NCBI RefSeq assembly: GCF_025949665.1
Contig: NZ_JAPDFT010000003.1
Coordinates: forward strand, 186,001-250,000
Length of the DNA stretch: 64,000 bases
From: Chryseobacterium viscerum
GTDB lineage: Bacteria; Bacteroidota; Bacteroidia; Flavobacteriales; Weeksellaceae
Direction of reading: 5' to 3'
Both the position numbers and the translations under genes were made by a program. Below the pieces are notes generated by a model. The model did not search any database, was not told the origin of the DNA, and worked only from the letters and a program-made list of their open reading frames with translations. Positions 42,899 through 51,975 of the stretch are shown here, one piece after another (the stretch's first letter is position 1; each line of letters begins with the position of its first letter).

Positions 42899-44479
42899 AT
42901 GGACAGAAAAAACTTCATCAGGACCAGTGCATTGGCGATATCAGGTTTCTATTTTCTTCAATCTGAATTATTCCGGGCTGAGGAAAGAAAAAACAGCCAG
43001 ATCAAAGAGAATACTGATGTTCCCATTATAATCATCGGCAGCGGATATGGAGGTGCTGTATCTGCATTACGTCTTTGTGAAGCAGGAAAAAAAGTAGTGA
43101 TGCTTGAAATGGGTCTTAACTGGGAAAAAGCAGGAATTCCGTTTTCCAATCTGCTGAAACCTGGGAAAAGCTCGGCCTGGCTGAAAAAGAAAAGCATTGC
43201 ACCTTTCATGAATATTTTTTCTTTGACTCCTTTTACCGGAGTATTAGACCGTCTGGATTTTGATCATATCAATATCTGGTTAGGAAGAGGCGTTGGCGGA
43301 GGTTCTCTTGTGAATGGCGGAATGGCTGTTACTCCCAAAGAAAGTTATTTCAAAGAAGTTTTTCCGGATCTTGATGCTGAAAAATTCTACAATCATTACT
43401 TTCCTCTGGTACGGGAAGAACTCAAAGTAAATGTGATTGACGAACAGTTTCTGAAAGACTGTCCTTATTATAAATTCACTCGGGTAGGCGAAGAAGAGGC
43501 TCATAAAGCTGGTTTTAAAACCATGAGAGTTCCGAATGTATATGATTTTAAGTATATGGAAAAAGAATTCCGGAATGAAGTTCCCCGCTCTGCCCTTAAT
43601 ACCGAGGTCATCTATGGCAACAATCACGGAAAAAACAGTTTGGATAAAACTTATCTCAGAAAAGCGATGGAAACCGGAAACCTGGAAATCCTTGATCTTC
43701 ATCGTGTCCAAACGATAAAACTTAATGATGATAAAAGCTATACATTGAATGTTCAGCAGATTGATACTTCAGGAATTCCGGTTGCTAACAAAGTTTTCAA
43801 CTGCAAAAAGCTGATCCTTTCTGCAGGAACCATGGGAACCTTACAGCTTCTGTTACAGTCTCATGCAGAAAACAATTTTCCTGTTCATGAAAAGATCGGA
43901 AAACAATGGGGAAACAATGGAAATTTTATGACCGGAAGAAACTGGGTAAAACCTTTGTCAGGCGGTACGGGAGCTAAGCAATCTACTATTCCTGTAGGAG
44001 GAATTGACAACTGGGACGATCCGGAACATCCGTTTTTCACAGAAATTGCCCCTTTACCGATGGGAATGGATGTCGCTACGGCTTTATATCTGCTGATCAA
44101 CAGAGTCGATAAAAAAGGGGAAGTTACCTACAATAAAGCCAGCCAATCCCTGACTTTGAACTGGAACGAAAGCAATACCGCCAAAATGAAAGAAAATGCC
44201 CAATATTTTATCCGTAAAATGAATAAAGCCAATGGCGGAACCAGAAGCCATCTGCTTTTCAACAATGGTTTCGGAGCTGATATCTGCTACCATCCGCTTG
44301 GAGGATGTGTTTTGGGTGAAGCTACCAACGAATTTGGAAAGCTAAAAGATCATGAAAACCTGTATGTTCTGGACGGATCATTAATTCCCGGAACCATTGG
44401 TGTCAATCCGTTTGTCACCATTACCGCTATTGCAGAATATTGTATTGAAAACCTGATTAAACAGAATGAATTTGTCTGA
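42899..44479 (+). CDS. GMC-family FAD-dependent oxidoreductase (cholesterol-oxidase-like)
   Basis: 526 residues. The N-terminal FAD motif is IIIGSGYGGAVSALRLCEAGKKVVMLE, followed by GRGVGGGSLVNGGMA. The C-terminal HPLGGCVLGEATNE and DGSLIPGTIGVNPFVTITAIAE blocks match the catalytic His/Asn regions of GMC enzymes such as cholesterol oxidase. The N-terminus (MDRKNFIRTSALAISGF) may be an export signal. It oxidises an alcohol to ketone or aldehyde; the substrate is unknown. Convergent with the aminoglycoside adenylyltransferase. Confidence 0.88.
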   Translation: MDRKNFIRTSALAISGFYFLQSELFRAEERKNSQIKENTDVPIIIIGSGYGGAVSALRLCEAGKKVVMLEMGLNWEKAGIPFSNLLKPGKSSAWLKKKSIAPFMNIFSLTPFTGVLDRLDFDHINIWLGRGVGGGSLVNGGMAVTPKESYFKEVFPDLDAEKFYNHYFPLVREELKVNVIDEQFLKDCPYYKFTRVGEEEAHKAGFKTMRVPNVYDFKYMEKEFRNEVPRSALNTEVIYGNNHGKNSLDKTYLRKAMETGNLEILDLHRVQTIKLNDDKSYTLNVQQIDTSGIPVANKVFNCKKLILSAGTMGTLQLLLQSHAENNFPVHEKIGKQWGNNGNFMTGRNWVKPLSGGTGAKQSTIPVGGIDNWDDPEHPFFTEIAPLPMGMDVATALYLLINRVDKKGEVTYNKASQSLTLNWNESNTAKMKENAQYFIRKMNKANGGTRSHLLFNNGFGADICYHPLGGCVLGEATNEFGKLKDHENLYVLDGSLIPGTIGVNPFVTITAIAEYCIENLIKQNEFV

Positions 44480-44481
44480 AA

Positions 44482-45348
44482 TCAGGGCATTGAATGTACT
44501 TCTGTAAGATAGTTCCGGATATCATCTTCCAGCTTTACCGGATAGATAAAATGAAGCTTTTCAGCCAAATAAGTTCCCAGTTCATGAACCAGATCCGCAT
44601 ATGTAAGCAGAGCTTTCCAGTTTTCTTCAATATCATTTCCTGAGAAAGTGCCTTCCACTTTATTCCATAATTCCGGGGATAAATATTGTTTGAAAAGTCT
44701 TCCGTGTTTATTGGTTGTAATAGTGTCCCAGTCATGATTTCCGGCAATATACCATTCGATCAAAGGAACGAGATAATCTGTACGCAGGACATTTTCAGAC
44801 ATAAATTTGGCATAAAACATATCACCGCGTTTAAGGCATTTTGCCACATAGGTTGTATCCCACCAGAAGTCATTGATCAGCTGTTGAAATTCTTTTTCCG
44901 CAGGCTGATGGATCATGATCGACTGATAGGTTGGCGGTTTCATATTTCTTGTCAGACCATCTTTATCTATTAAAACCTGATATCCTACATCCCAATCTTC
45001 GGGAAGAGTTTCTTCATTGACTTCTTCAATAAATTCAGACACCTGATACAGTTTAAAATCAACTTTCACATGGTCTCTGTACAAAACCATTTTCATAGCA
45101 TGTTTTCCCTCAAAAACATGGTCATCTTCTTCAATCATGGAAATAGGATCACCAAAAAGCCTGGTCCATTCATTTCCGGATTCATAAGATTTCCTGTTTT
45201 CAAAAACAAGTTCTACATCAAGATCACTAAAATCATCTACAGGAGCATAAGGGTTTACCAATGAACTGGTAAGAAGAACAGCACGGATGTCCGGATTGTT
45301 TTCAGCCCAATGAATAATATGTTTCAGTTTTTCTTCCCTTATTTTCAT
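44482..45348 (-). CDS. Aminoglycoside 6-adenylyltransferase, ANT(6)/AadS-type
   Basis: 288 residues. The nucleotidyltransferase site is LLTSSLVNPYAPVDDFSDLDVELVF, with Asp42 and Asp44 as the DxD. The RNMKPPTYQ, FWWDTTYVAKCLKR and WYIAGNHDWDTITTNKHGR blocks are those of ANT(6) enzymes that adenylate streptomycin. This family is a common chromosomal gene in flavobacteria. It stops 3 bases from the convergent GMC gene. Resistance in this strain is not shown by sequence alone. Confidence 0.9.
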   Translation of the reverse strand: MKIREEKLKHIIHWAENNPDIRAVLLTSSLVNPYAPVDDFSDLDVELVFENRKSYESGNEWTRLFGDPISMIEEDDHVFEGKHAMKMVLYRDHVKVDFKLYQVSEFIEEVNEETLPEDWDVGYQVLIDKDGLTRNMKPPTYQSIMIHQPAEKEFQQLINDFWWDTTYVAKCLKRGDMFYAKFMSENVLRTDYLVPLIEWYIAGNHDWDTITTNKHGRLFKQYLSPELWNKVEGTFSGNDIEENWKALLTYADLVHELGTYLAEKLHFIYPVKLEDDIRNYLTEVHSMP

Positions 45349-45353
45349 ATTTA

Positions 45354-45752
45354 TCAGAATTCTGATATTTTTACCCGATACACATCGGAAGAGTTTCTTT
45401 TAATTGATTCTACAAAAAAGCCGCCTTCTTCAGGAATTACTTCTTTTAAATCAAAACTTTTACAGTCCTTCGGAAGCCCTGAAAATATCAGGGTAAACCA
45501 AAAATCTTTCATAAAAGGAACCGGCGTCCAATAAGGAGAAATTGAAATATTTTCTGCGTGAATCAATTTACTTCTATGCTCAGACTGGTTGTCAAAAAGA
45601 TAGGTCGAATGCCAGATCCTGATGAGATTTCCCAAAAACGGCGATGCTGGAAAACAACAGTGTACGATCACCTGTTTTTCTTCTTCCGTTTTTGCCTTAA
45701 GAGATTCCAGGATTTCCTTTGCAATAACAGGTTTTACAATTACTTCTTCCAC
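45354..45752 (-). CDS. Hypothetical protein
   Basis: 132 residues. I do not recognise a family. It has HCCFPASPFLGNLIRIWHSTYLFD in the centre and a PYWTPVPFMKDFWFTLIFSGLP segment, both hydrophobic but not clear membrane helices. It ends 5 bases upstream of the adenylyltransferase start, so it is likely co-transcribed with it. Confidence 0.65.
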   Translation of the reverse strand: MEEVIVKPVIAKEILESLKAKTEEEKQVIVHCCFPASPFLGNLIRIWHSTYLFDNQSEHRSKLIHAENISISPYWTPVPFMKDFWFTLIFSGLPKDCKSFDLKEVIPEEGGFFVESIKRNSSDVYRVKISEF

Positions 45753-45768
45753 CTTTTAATAAGTAATA

Positions 45769-45814
45769 AATAATGAGCAATGAGTAATAGATCTGCTACT
45801 CATTGCTCATTATT
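45769..45814. terminator. Large hairpin after mqo
   Basis: An 18-base arm AATAATGAGCAATGAGTA (45769-45786) is the exact complement of 45797-45814. It lies 4 bases beyond the mqo stop, on the downstream side. Probably mqo terminator or a REP-like element. Confidence 0.7.
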
Positions 45815-45818
45815 GGTA

Positions 45819-47324
45819 TTAATATTCTAATTCTAATTTTTCTTTTGTATAATTCCTCACCTCATTGGTCAGTTCAGGATTTTCGGCCAGCTTTTGTCCA
45901 TAGGAAGGAACCATTTCCAGCAGTTTCCCTTTCCATTCGCCATGAAGTTTTTCCGGGAAGCATTTTTCCAGTACGTTCAACATAGCATATACTGCTGTGG
46001 ACGCACCTGGTGAAGCTCCCAGCAGAGAAGCGATAGTCCCGCTCTTATTCACTACCACTTCAGTTCCGAATTCCAGTTTTCCCCCTTCTTTTTCATCTTT
46101 TTTGATGACCTGAACCCTCTGGCCTGCTACTTTCAGCTCCCAGTCATCTTCTTTAGCATCTTTGATAAATTCTCTTAAATGCTGCATCCTCTGGGATTTT
46201 GTCATAGCAACCTGCTGGATAAGGTATTTCGTCAGAGGAATATTGTGCCACCAAGCTCCGAAAAGTGATTTCAGGTTTTTGGTGTTTACACTTTCAGGAA
46301 GATCAAGATAGCTTCCCTCTCTCAGAAATTTGGTGGAGAACCCTGCAAAAGGTCCGAAAAGAAGTGCTTTTTTCCCATCAATAATTCTAAGGTCAAGGTG
46401 CGGAACAGACATCGGCGGAGCATCTACTGTAGCCTGTGTATATACTTTAGCCTGATGTTTTTCTACCAATTCCTGATTATGGCTTACCAGCCACTGTCCG
46501 GAAACCGGAAAACCTCCGTAGCCCTCACTTTCTTTAATATCTGAACTGTCCAATAACGGAAGCGCATATCCTCCTGCTCCAATGAAAACAAAGTCTGCAA
46601 CAACTTCCTGTTTGTGACTATGAATTCTGTCTTTTACCTTCATTCCCCATTTCCCATCTTCTCTTGGATCTATGTCTTTCACTTCGTGGTATAAGAAAAC
46701 TTCAACATTGGAATCTTCCAGAAGATGTCTTCCCATTTTTCTTGTCAGTGTTCCGAAGTTCACATCCGTCCCCATATCCATTTTCGTTGCTGCCATTACT
46801 TCAGACTGATTTCTTTTGCTCATTACCAAAGGAATCCATTCTCTCAGTTTCTCGTGATCTGTAGAAAATTCCATTCCTGAGAAAAGAACAGATTCTGCCA
46901 TTTTATCATGGCGTTTTTTAAGATATTCAGCATCTTTTTCCCCGAATACCAGACTCATATGAGGGCAGGAATTGATAAATTCTTTTGGCTCATGAATATA
47001 ACCTTTAGTGAGCAGATAAGCCCAAAATTGTTTTGAAATTTCAAACTGTTCTGCAATGCTTTCTGCCTTGGTGATATCAATAGACCCATCCGGTTTCTCC
47101 GGGGTATAATTTAGCTCACAAAAAGCGGAGTGCCCTGTTCCGGCGTTATTCCATGCTGCTGTACTTTCTTTGGCAAACCTTCCCAGTCTTTCAAAGATTG
47201 CAATTTCAAGATTTGGATCAAATTCATGAAGCAGCGTTGCTAAAGTGGCGCTCATGATTCCGCCGCCTATCAGTACAACATCATATTTAGGTTTCGGTGT
47301 TCTGCTTGTAAGCGATTGTGACAT
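45819..47324 (-). CDS. mqo: Malate:quinone oxidoreductase
   Basis: 501 residues from ATG 47324 (MSQSLTSRTPKPKYD); an upstream in-frame ATG at 47393 would add an unlikely 23-residue extension. FAD motif DVVLIGGGIMSATLATLLHE, then the AWNNAGTGHSAFCELNYTP block and PFAGFSTKFLREGSYLDL, all of the MQO family. It oxidises malate to oxaloacetate with electrons to quinone, a membrane-peripheral TCA step. Has its own large downstream hairpin. Confidence 0.95.
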   Translation of the reverse strand: MSQSLTSRTPKPKYDVVLIGGGIMSATLATLLHEFDPNLEIAIFERLGRFAKESTAAWNNAGTGHSAFCELNYTPEKPDGSIDITKAESIAEQFEISKQFWAYLLTKGYIHEPKEFINSCPHMSLVFGEKDAEYLKKRHDKMAESVLFSGMEFSTDHEKLREWIPLVMSKRNQSEVMAATKMDMGTDVNFGTLTRKMGRHLLEDSNVEVFLYHEVKDIDPREDGKWGMKVKDRIHSHKQEVVADFVFIGAGGYALPLLDSSDIKESEGYGGFPVSGQWLVSHNQELVEKHQAKVYTQATVDAPPMSVPHLDLRIIDGKKALLFGPFAGFSTKFLREGSYLDLPESVNTKNLKSLFGAWWHNIPLTKYLIQQVAMTKSQRMQHLREFIKDAKEDDWELKVAGQRVQVIKKDEKEGGKLEFGTEVVVNKSGTIASLLGASPGASTAVYAMLNVLEKCFPEKLHGEWKGKLLEMVPSYGQKLAENPELTNEVRNYTKEKLELEY

Positions 47325-47527
47325 AATTTTAAATTTTACTTCAAATTTCGGGAAAAGTTTTAAAAACAGGAACGCGTTTAACGATTTTAACATGTTATTT
47401 TTTACAGCAAAAATACTTCTTGAGTATACAACAAAAAGCCATGGAAAATTTCAATAAAACATCATTGAAATGATTGATAATATCAGGTCATTATGCTCTC
47501 TTGGATCATCAAAAATGAGCGCAAAAA

Positions 47528-47555
47528 AAACTTAAGCATTGGAATGCTTAAGTTT
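47528..47555 (-). terminator. Terminator after gpsA
   Basis: AAACTTAAGCATT (47528-47540) pairs with AATGCTTAAGTTT (47543-47555); minus-strand T run follows (A run at 47523-47530). Confidence 0.85.
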
Positions 47556-47604
47556 CGGTTAATTTTATTTTACAAACAAGGTTTTGGCAATAAAGACCTG
47601 TTTT

Positions 47605-48645
47605 TTAATTCAATTTTGCCGTCAGTTTTTTAAACTGTTTTTCTGCATTTTTACCTTCATAAAGAATGGCATATACGGTATCTATAATTGGAAGTTTAAG
47701 ATTCTTCTGCTTTGCTGTTTTATAAATAGAATCTGCAGCATAGTATCCTTCCGCCACCATATTCATAGACTGAATGGCAGATCTCACGGTATATCCTTTT
47801 CCGATAAGGTTTCCAAGGTTCCTGTTTCTTGAGAAAAGTGAATAAGCAGTTACCAGCAGGTCTCCCAGATATGCACTTTCATTCACATCTCTCGGTGCTT
47901 CATAGATGGCTTCCAGGAAAGCTTCCATTTCACGGATTGCATTGGAAACAAAAACAGCGGTAAAATTATCTCCATACCCTAATCCACTTGCGATTCCCGC
48001 TCCTATCGCAAAAATATTTTTAAGAATAGCACTGTATTCATTTCCTAAGATATCTTTACTTGTATGTACTTTAATAAAGTCTGAACTGAAAATTCCTTCA
48101 AGTTTTTCAGCCGTTTCATCTTCTACTGCCGCAATGGTAAGGTAAGAAAGTCTTTCCATTGCTACTTCTTCTGCATGACAAGGCCCAGCAATAACCGCCT
48201 GATTTCTGAATCCGATTTTAAATTCATCACGCAGATAATGGGCTACTACATCATTTACTTTAGGAATAATTCCTTTAATTGCAGAGATAAAGATCTTATC
48301 TGAGTAATCACAGGTCATCTTATCCAGTGTATCAGACAGGTAAATAGACGGGGTTGCCAGAACAATAACGTCACAGGCAGAAACCAGTTCGTTAATATCC
48401 GTTGTTAATTTTAAGCTTTTCAGATTAAAGTGAGCAGCTGTAAGATAAGTCGGGTTGTGTCCACGAAGCTCGATGGCTCCTTTTACAAATTCACTTCTTA
48501 CGCACCAGTGTACAACTTTACAGTTTTCAACAAGCATTTTTACGATAGCGGTTGCAAAACTTCCGCTCCCTACAACTCCTACAGAAATATCCTTTTTATT
48601 CTTTTTTGGATTCGAAGATTCTGAAATAATTTTCTTTTTAGCCAT
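47605..48645 (-). CDS. gpsA: NAD(P)H-dependent glycerol-3-phosphate dehydrogenase
   Basis: 346 residues from ATG 48645 (MAKKKIISES); the longer ORF start is not supported. NAD motif VGVVGSGSFATAIVKML, then the GIIPKVNDVV and AVIAGPCHAEEV loops, and GNEYSAILKNIFAIGAGIASGLGYGDN carrying the catalytic Lys. It makes sn-glycerol-3-phosphate for phospholipid synthesis. Minus strand, with a terminator at 47528. Confidence 0.94.
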   Translation of the reverse strand: MAKKKIISESSNPKKNKKDISVGVVGSGSFATAIVKMLVENCKVVHWCVRSEFVKGAIELRGHNPTYLTAAHFNLKSLKLTTDINELVSACDVIVLATPSIYLSDTLDKMTCDYSDKIFISAIKGIIPKVNDVVAHYLRDEFKIGFRNQAVIAGPCHAEEVAMERLSYLTIAAVEDETAEKLEGIFSSDFIKVHTSKDILGNEYSAILKNIFAIGAGIASGLGYGDNFTAVFVSNAIREMEAFLEAIYEAPRDVNESAYLGDLLVTAYSLFSRNRNLGNLIGKGYTVRSAIQSMNMVAEGYYAADSIYKTAKQKNLKLPIIDTVYAILYEGKNAEKQFKKLTAKLN

Positions 48646-48823
48646 AATTGGAATGTGAACTGCAAAGATATTAAAACAAAGACGTAACGAAGGCTTTGAA
48701 ACTATGATAAACACCATTTTCTGAAAAAATTAACATTCCAACACAATTAAACAGCTAATTAACCGTTAAATACAGAAAAAACTGAATTTTAATTAAAAAT
48801 AACCCACAAAGCTTATTTTTAAT

Positions 48824-48831
48824 TAAATTTG
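48824..48831 (+). promoter_or_regulatory. Bacteroidetes -7 element for the M23 peptidase gene
   Basis: TAAATTTG matches TAnnTTTG, 40 bases upstream of the ATG at 48872. Confidence 0.45.
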
Positions 48832-48871
48832 CAGCTTCAAAACCGTTTTAAATTTTACTAAGAGAAGAAAT

Positions 48872-49900
48872 ATGAAAAAATTTCTAAACAGCAAGAAGAA
48901 CGTAAACATTCTCCTGGGAGGACTTTTGCTAGTAGTTTTTGCACAAGGTGTCTTCATTGCAAAGCTCTTTTCTGAAAGGGACGACAAAACCTACGAAGTT
49001 AACCTTGTAAAAATAAACACTGAAAAAGACAGTGTAGATTATCTAAAAATGAAAACTGATCTTACTCTCGTAGATCAGACAGTTGCTCAGCTCAACTCCT
49101 TCCTGAAGTCCAAAGACATTACCAACGAAAAGCTGATGATGCTCAATCAGGACAGTATTTCAAATTCTATTTATCTTTCCAAACAGGCCAACCGATACAG
49201 TCAGTATCTGATGGATCTTCAGAAAAAACTGATGCAGGTTCCTTTGGGTATGCCTACAGACGGATATATTTCCTCTAATTTCGGAGTGAGAAAAAACCCG
49301 ATTCCGTTCAAAACTGTTTTCGCATCGGTAAAAACAAGTGCAGCCACAGAAACAAAACCTGTAGCGGTTGCAGCCGCAAAACCTGAGGTAAAAGCTGAAC
49401 CTGTTGAAAAAATTGTAGAGCTTACAGACAGTTATGGAAATAAAAGAGAAGTAAAAGTGATGGTTACCCCAAAAGCTACACCCATGGCTGCCTCCTCTGC
49501 TCCTGCGACTACAAAATCAGTTGCCGGAACTACAACAACCAAAACTGTTGCTGCTGAAAAAAACAATCCCCCTGCCGAAGCTGATCAGATGCAGTTTCAC
49601 AAAGGGCTGGATATTGCCGTTGCCTATGGTTCTGATGTAAGAGCTGCGGCTGCCGGAACAATTATTTTTTCCGGACAGAAAGGTGGCTATGGAAACTGCG
49701 TAATTGTTTCTCACGGAAACGGACTGGCTACGCTGTATGGACACTTATCTCAACTTATATCTAAAGTGAATGATAAAGTAAAAGTAGGCCAGGTAATTGC
49801 TAAATCCGGAAATTCAGGACGCTCTACAGGTCCTCATCTTCATTATGAAGTACACAAAAACAATACTCCGATTAATCCGAAATTGTTTATGAATCTATAA
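48872..49900 (+). CDS. M23-family metallopeptidase with internal low-complexity insertion
   Basis: 342 residues. An N-terminal membrane anchor (about 11-31) and a helical stretch (50-125) precede an M23 (LytM/endopeptidase) domain. The zinc and catalytic motifs are FHKGLDIA (His243, Asp247), GHLSQ (His291) and HLHYEV (His322, His324). Between SSNFGVRKNPIPF and FHKGLDIA, where M23 enzymes usually have about 10 residues, there are about 95 residues rich in Ala, Lys, Thr and Pro. The enzyme would cleave peptidoglycan cross-bridges in the periplasm. Own terminator at 49906. Confidence 0.92.
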   Translation: MKKFLNSKKNVNILLGGLLLVVFAQGVFIAKLFSERDDKTYEVNLVKINTEKDSVDYLKMKTDLTLVDQTVAQLNSFLKSKDITNEKLMMLNQDSISNSIYLSKQANRYSQYLMDLQKKLMQVPLGMPTDGYISSNFGVRKNPIPFKTVFASVKTSAATETKPVAVAAAKPEVKAEPVEKIVELTDSYGNKREVKVMVTPKATPMAASSAPATTKSVAGTTTTKTVAAEKNNPPAEADQMQFHKGLDIAVAYGSDVRAAAAGTIIFSGQKGGYGNCVIVSHGNGLATLYGHLSQLISKVNDKVKVGQVIAKSGNSGRSTGPHLHYEVHKNNTPINPKLFMNL

Positions 49901-49905
49901 AAAAT

Positions 49906-49937
49906 AAAGGCTGTTCACATAGAACGGCCTTTTATTT
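49906..49937 (+). terminator. Terminator after the M23 gene
   Basis: AAAGGCTGTTC (49906-49916) pairs with GAACGGCCTTT (49922-49932), one T-G wobble, loop ACATA, T run after. Confidence 0.85.
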
Positions 49938-49958
49938 TTAATGTTAATCTGCCTGATT

Positions 49959-50639
49959 TTATGGAAACTCAATATTCAAGAGTTTTTTTGTCTTTCTGTC
50001 GAATGCCATATTGATAAAAGGAAAAACTTTATCTCTTACTCCTACTTCTCTAATGACAACAATGTGTCCCAAATTGGAATCTTCAATGAATTCAAATCCC
50101 TGGAACTGTGTTTTTTTAATCGGTCCTGCTATAGAATCCATTCTGGAAAGGACCTCTTTTGCCATTTTCTCTTTAGGTTTAAATTTAGGATCAAACATTT
50201 CAAGAATTCCGTTGTAATCTTTTTTGAGCAGAAATGAATTCACCTTTTCTACTTCCGGATATATATCTTTTACTTCCTGCAGTTCTTTTTGGGTGAATGA
50301 TTTTGTAAAACTGGCGCCATCAGATAAAAGTAATTTTGTTTTGATAACATCATATTCTCCAGGTTTCTGATTCTGAAAAACTATAAATGCAATATTGGCG
50401 GCATTGGATATCGCTCTTTGAGGCTGGCTATTGATGAGTTTACTGTCTTTAACCTCCACTTCAAAAAAATCGCTGGATTTTCCATTCAACGTTTGCACTC
50501 CTTTTAACATTTCAGCATGGCCCCCATAAAATTTAAGAATTTCGTCGACAGATTTTTTATCTTCGGATGTAGTCGCTAGTTTACCACAGCTAAATAAAAA
50601 CAACAGCAACAGAAAAGGCAGAATTTTAATTGATTTCAT
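49959..50639 (-). CDS. Hypothetical lipoprotein
   Basis: 226 residues. MKSIKILPFLLLLFLFSCGK is a lipoprotein signal with Cys18. The rest is alternating alpha and beta with no recognised motif (DFFEVEVKDSKLINSQPQRAI, FTQKELQEVKDIYPEVEKVNSFLLKK). It is convergent with the M23 gene and downstream of the MBL gene on the same strand. Function unknown. Confidence 0.65.
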   Translation of the reverse strand: MKSIKILPFLLLLFLFSCGKLATTSEDKKSVDEILKFYGGHAEMLKGVQTLNGKSSDFFEVEVKDSKLINSQPQRAISNAANIAFIVFQNQKPGEYDVIKTKLLLSDGASFTKSFTQKELQEVKDIYPEVEKVNSFLLKKDYNGILEMFDPKFKPKEKMAKEVLSRMDSIAGPIKKTQFQGFEFIEDSNLGHIVVIREVGVRDKVFPFINMAFDRKTKKLLNIEFP

Positions 50640-50722
50640 GAGTTATTATTTGATTTTAAAAATAAGCTACAGATCTTCTTCTCTTTTTAAAAGAATGATT
50701 TTCTGCAAATCAAATATAACAA

Positions 50723-50751
50723 AAAGTACATGCAAAATTTACATGTACTTT
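50723..50751 (-). terminator. Terminator after the MBL-fold gene
   Basis: AAAGTACATG (50723-50732) pairs with CATGTACTTT (50742-50751). On the minus strand the stem is followed by a T run. It lies just past the MBL stop at 50764. Confidence 0.7.
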
Positions 50752-50763
50752 CAATTCTTACCA

Positions 50764-51939
50764 TTATTTCAAAATTTTAAGAGTTCCTTTCGGATGGGTA
50801 AACGTACCGTCAGGGCCTGCAATATTTGAATAGATAATATTTTTATTATAATCCTGAATATTGACTACATTGAAGCCAAGATGCGGTTCGTGCCAATAGA
50901 CCATAAATACATTTTTTGCTACCTCTACGGCTGTGTATTCTACAGTATCCGTTGCTCCTTTTACATCTCCTTCCGTGCCTACAAAAGTCATTGTTTTGTT
51001 ATCCTTAAAATCAAGAAGGAATTTTATTGCTCCAAAGTCCACTTCAACCTTATGACCAATTGCAGGGTAAGGATATTTTAATGTCCATTCCATTTCTCCC
51101 AGAAATACTTTTACTCCCATTTCTAATTCGTCTTCCCCGGGAAGGTTTGGATATTTACTTACCATATATTTTATGGCTGCATCTGAAGATTTATTTTCAG
51201 TTACTGCTTTTTTATAGTTTTCCAGATAGTTTTTAACAAAATCGAGAGAACTTGGAGAAAGGGATAGTTTTGCAAAGTGAGATGGAACTACCTGCTTAGG
51301 CTGCAGAGATTTCATTTCATTAATCTGGTCAATCCACAAATCAATTGCTTTTTCATTTTTTGTATCCGCAAGCCAAAGGTGAGAATCTGTGAAAACAGAA
51401 ATTCCGCCTACAATTGTTTTGATGGAAGGAATCCAAAGGAAACTATGAGCTGGATCTTCAGGATTCTGTCTGATTTCTATTTTATTTCCTTCCAGATCAG
51501 GTATTGCATTCACAGCTTCTGGTACAACCATCTCCGAAGGGGCATCTGATTTCAGCTTTGGACCCCATACTTCCAGTTTATTATCTTTTGATGCTGAGAC
51601 CAGATAAGCTGTCTGAGCCGTTGAAATAATTTTTGCATTTGGAAAGGCTTTTTTGATTGCGCCAAGACCAAAATAAAAATCCGGATCACTCTGAGAAATG
51701 TAAACAGTTGTTAAATTCTTTCCAGTTGCCTTTACTTCTTTAATCAACTGCTCCACATACTGTTTTTGGAATTGTGCATCAACAAGTATCGCATCCTTAT
51801 CACCATAGATGATGGTTGATGTAACAGAGAAAATGGCTTTTGTACCCGGATTATATACCTTGATCTTTAGGTTCCCAGCCCATAAAATACTGGCAAAACC
51901 CAATAACAGAACTGATGAGAAAATTTTTTTAAGCATCAT
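50764..51939 (-). CDS. MBL-fold protein with degenerate metal site
   Basis: 391 residues. Signal MMLKKIFSSVLLLGFASILWAG. The metallo-beta-lactamase fold is recognisable from IIYGDKDAILVDAQF, VYISQSDPDFYFGLGAI and VVPSHF. At the HxHxDH position of active enzymes the sequence is SQSDPDF (82-88): only the Asp remains, and the first two His and last His are Gln, Asp and Phe. So zinc binding is probably lost or changed. The gene lies 36 bases downstream of an NAD(P)-binding gene that has an Rrf2 operator, so the two are likely one unit. Confidence 0.8.
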   Translation of the reverse strand: MMLKKIFSSVLLLGFASILWAGNLKIKVYNPGTKAIFSVTSTIIYGDKDAILVDAQFQKQYVEQLIKEVKATGKNLTTVYISQSDPDFYFGLGAIKKAFPNAKIISTAQTAYLVSASKDNKLEVWGPKLKSDAPSEMVVPEAVNAIPDLEGNKIEIRQNPEDPAHSFLWIPSIKTIVGGISVFTDSHLWLADTKNEKAIDLWIDQINEMKSLQPKQVVPSHFAKLSLSPSSLDFVKNYLENYKKAVTENKSSDAAIKYMVSKYPNLPGEDELEMGVKVFLGEMEWTLKYPYPAIGHKVEVDFGAIKFLLDFKDNKTMTFVGTEGDVKGATDTVEYTAVEVAKNVFMVYWHEPHLGFNVVNIQDYNKNIIYSNIAGPDGTFTHPKGTLKILK

Positions 51940-51975
51940 TTTTGATTTTTTTTAGTGATTTTACATTTTAGTTGA

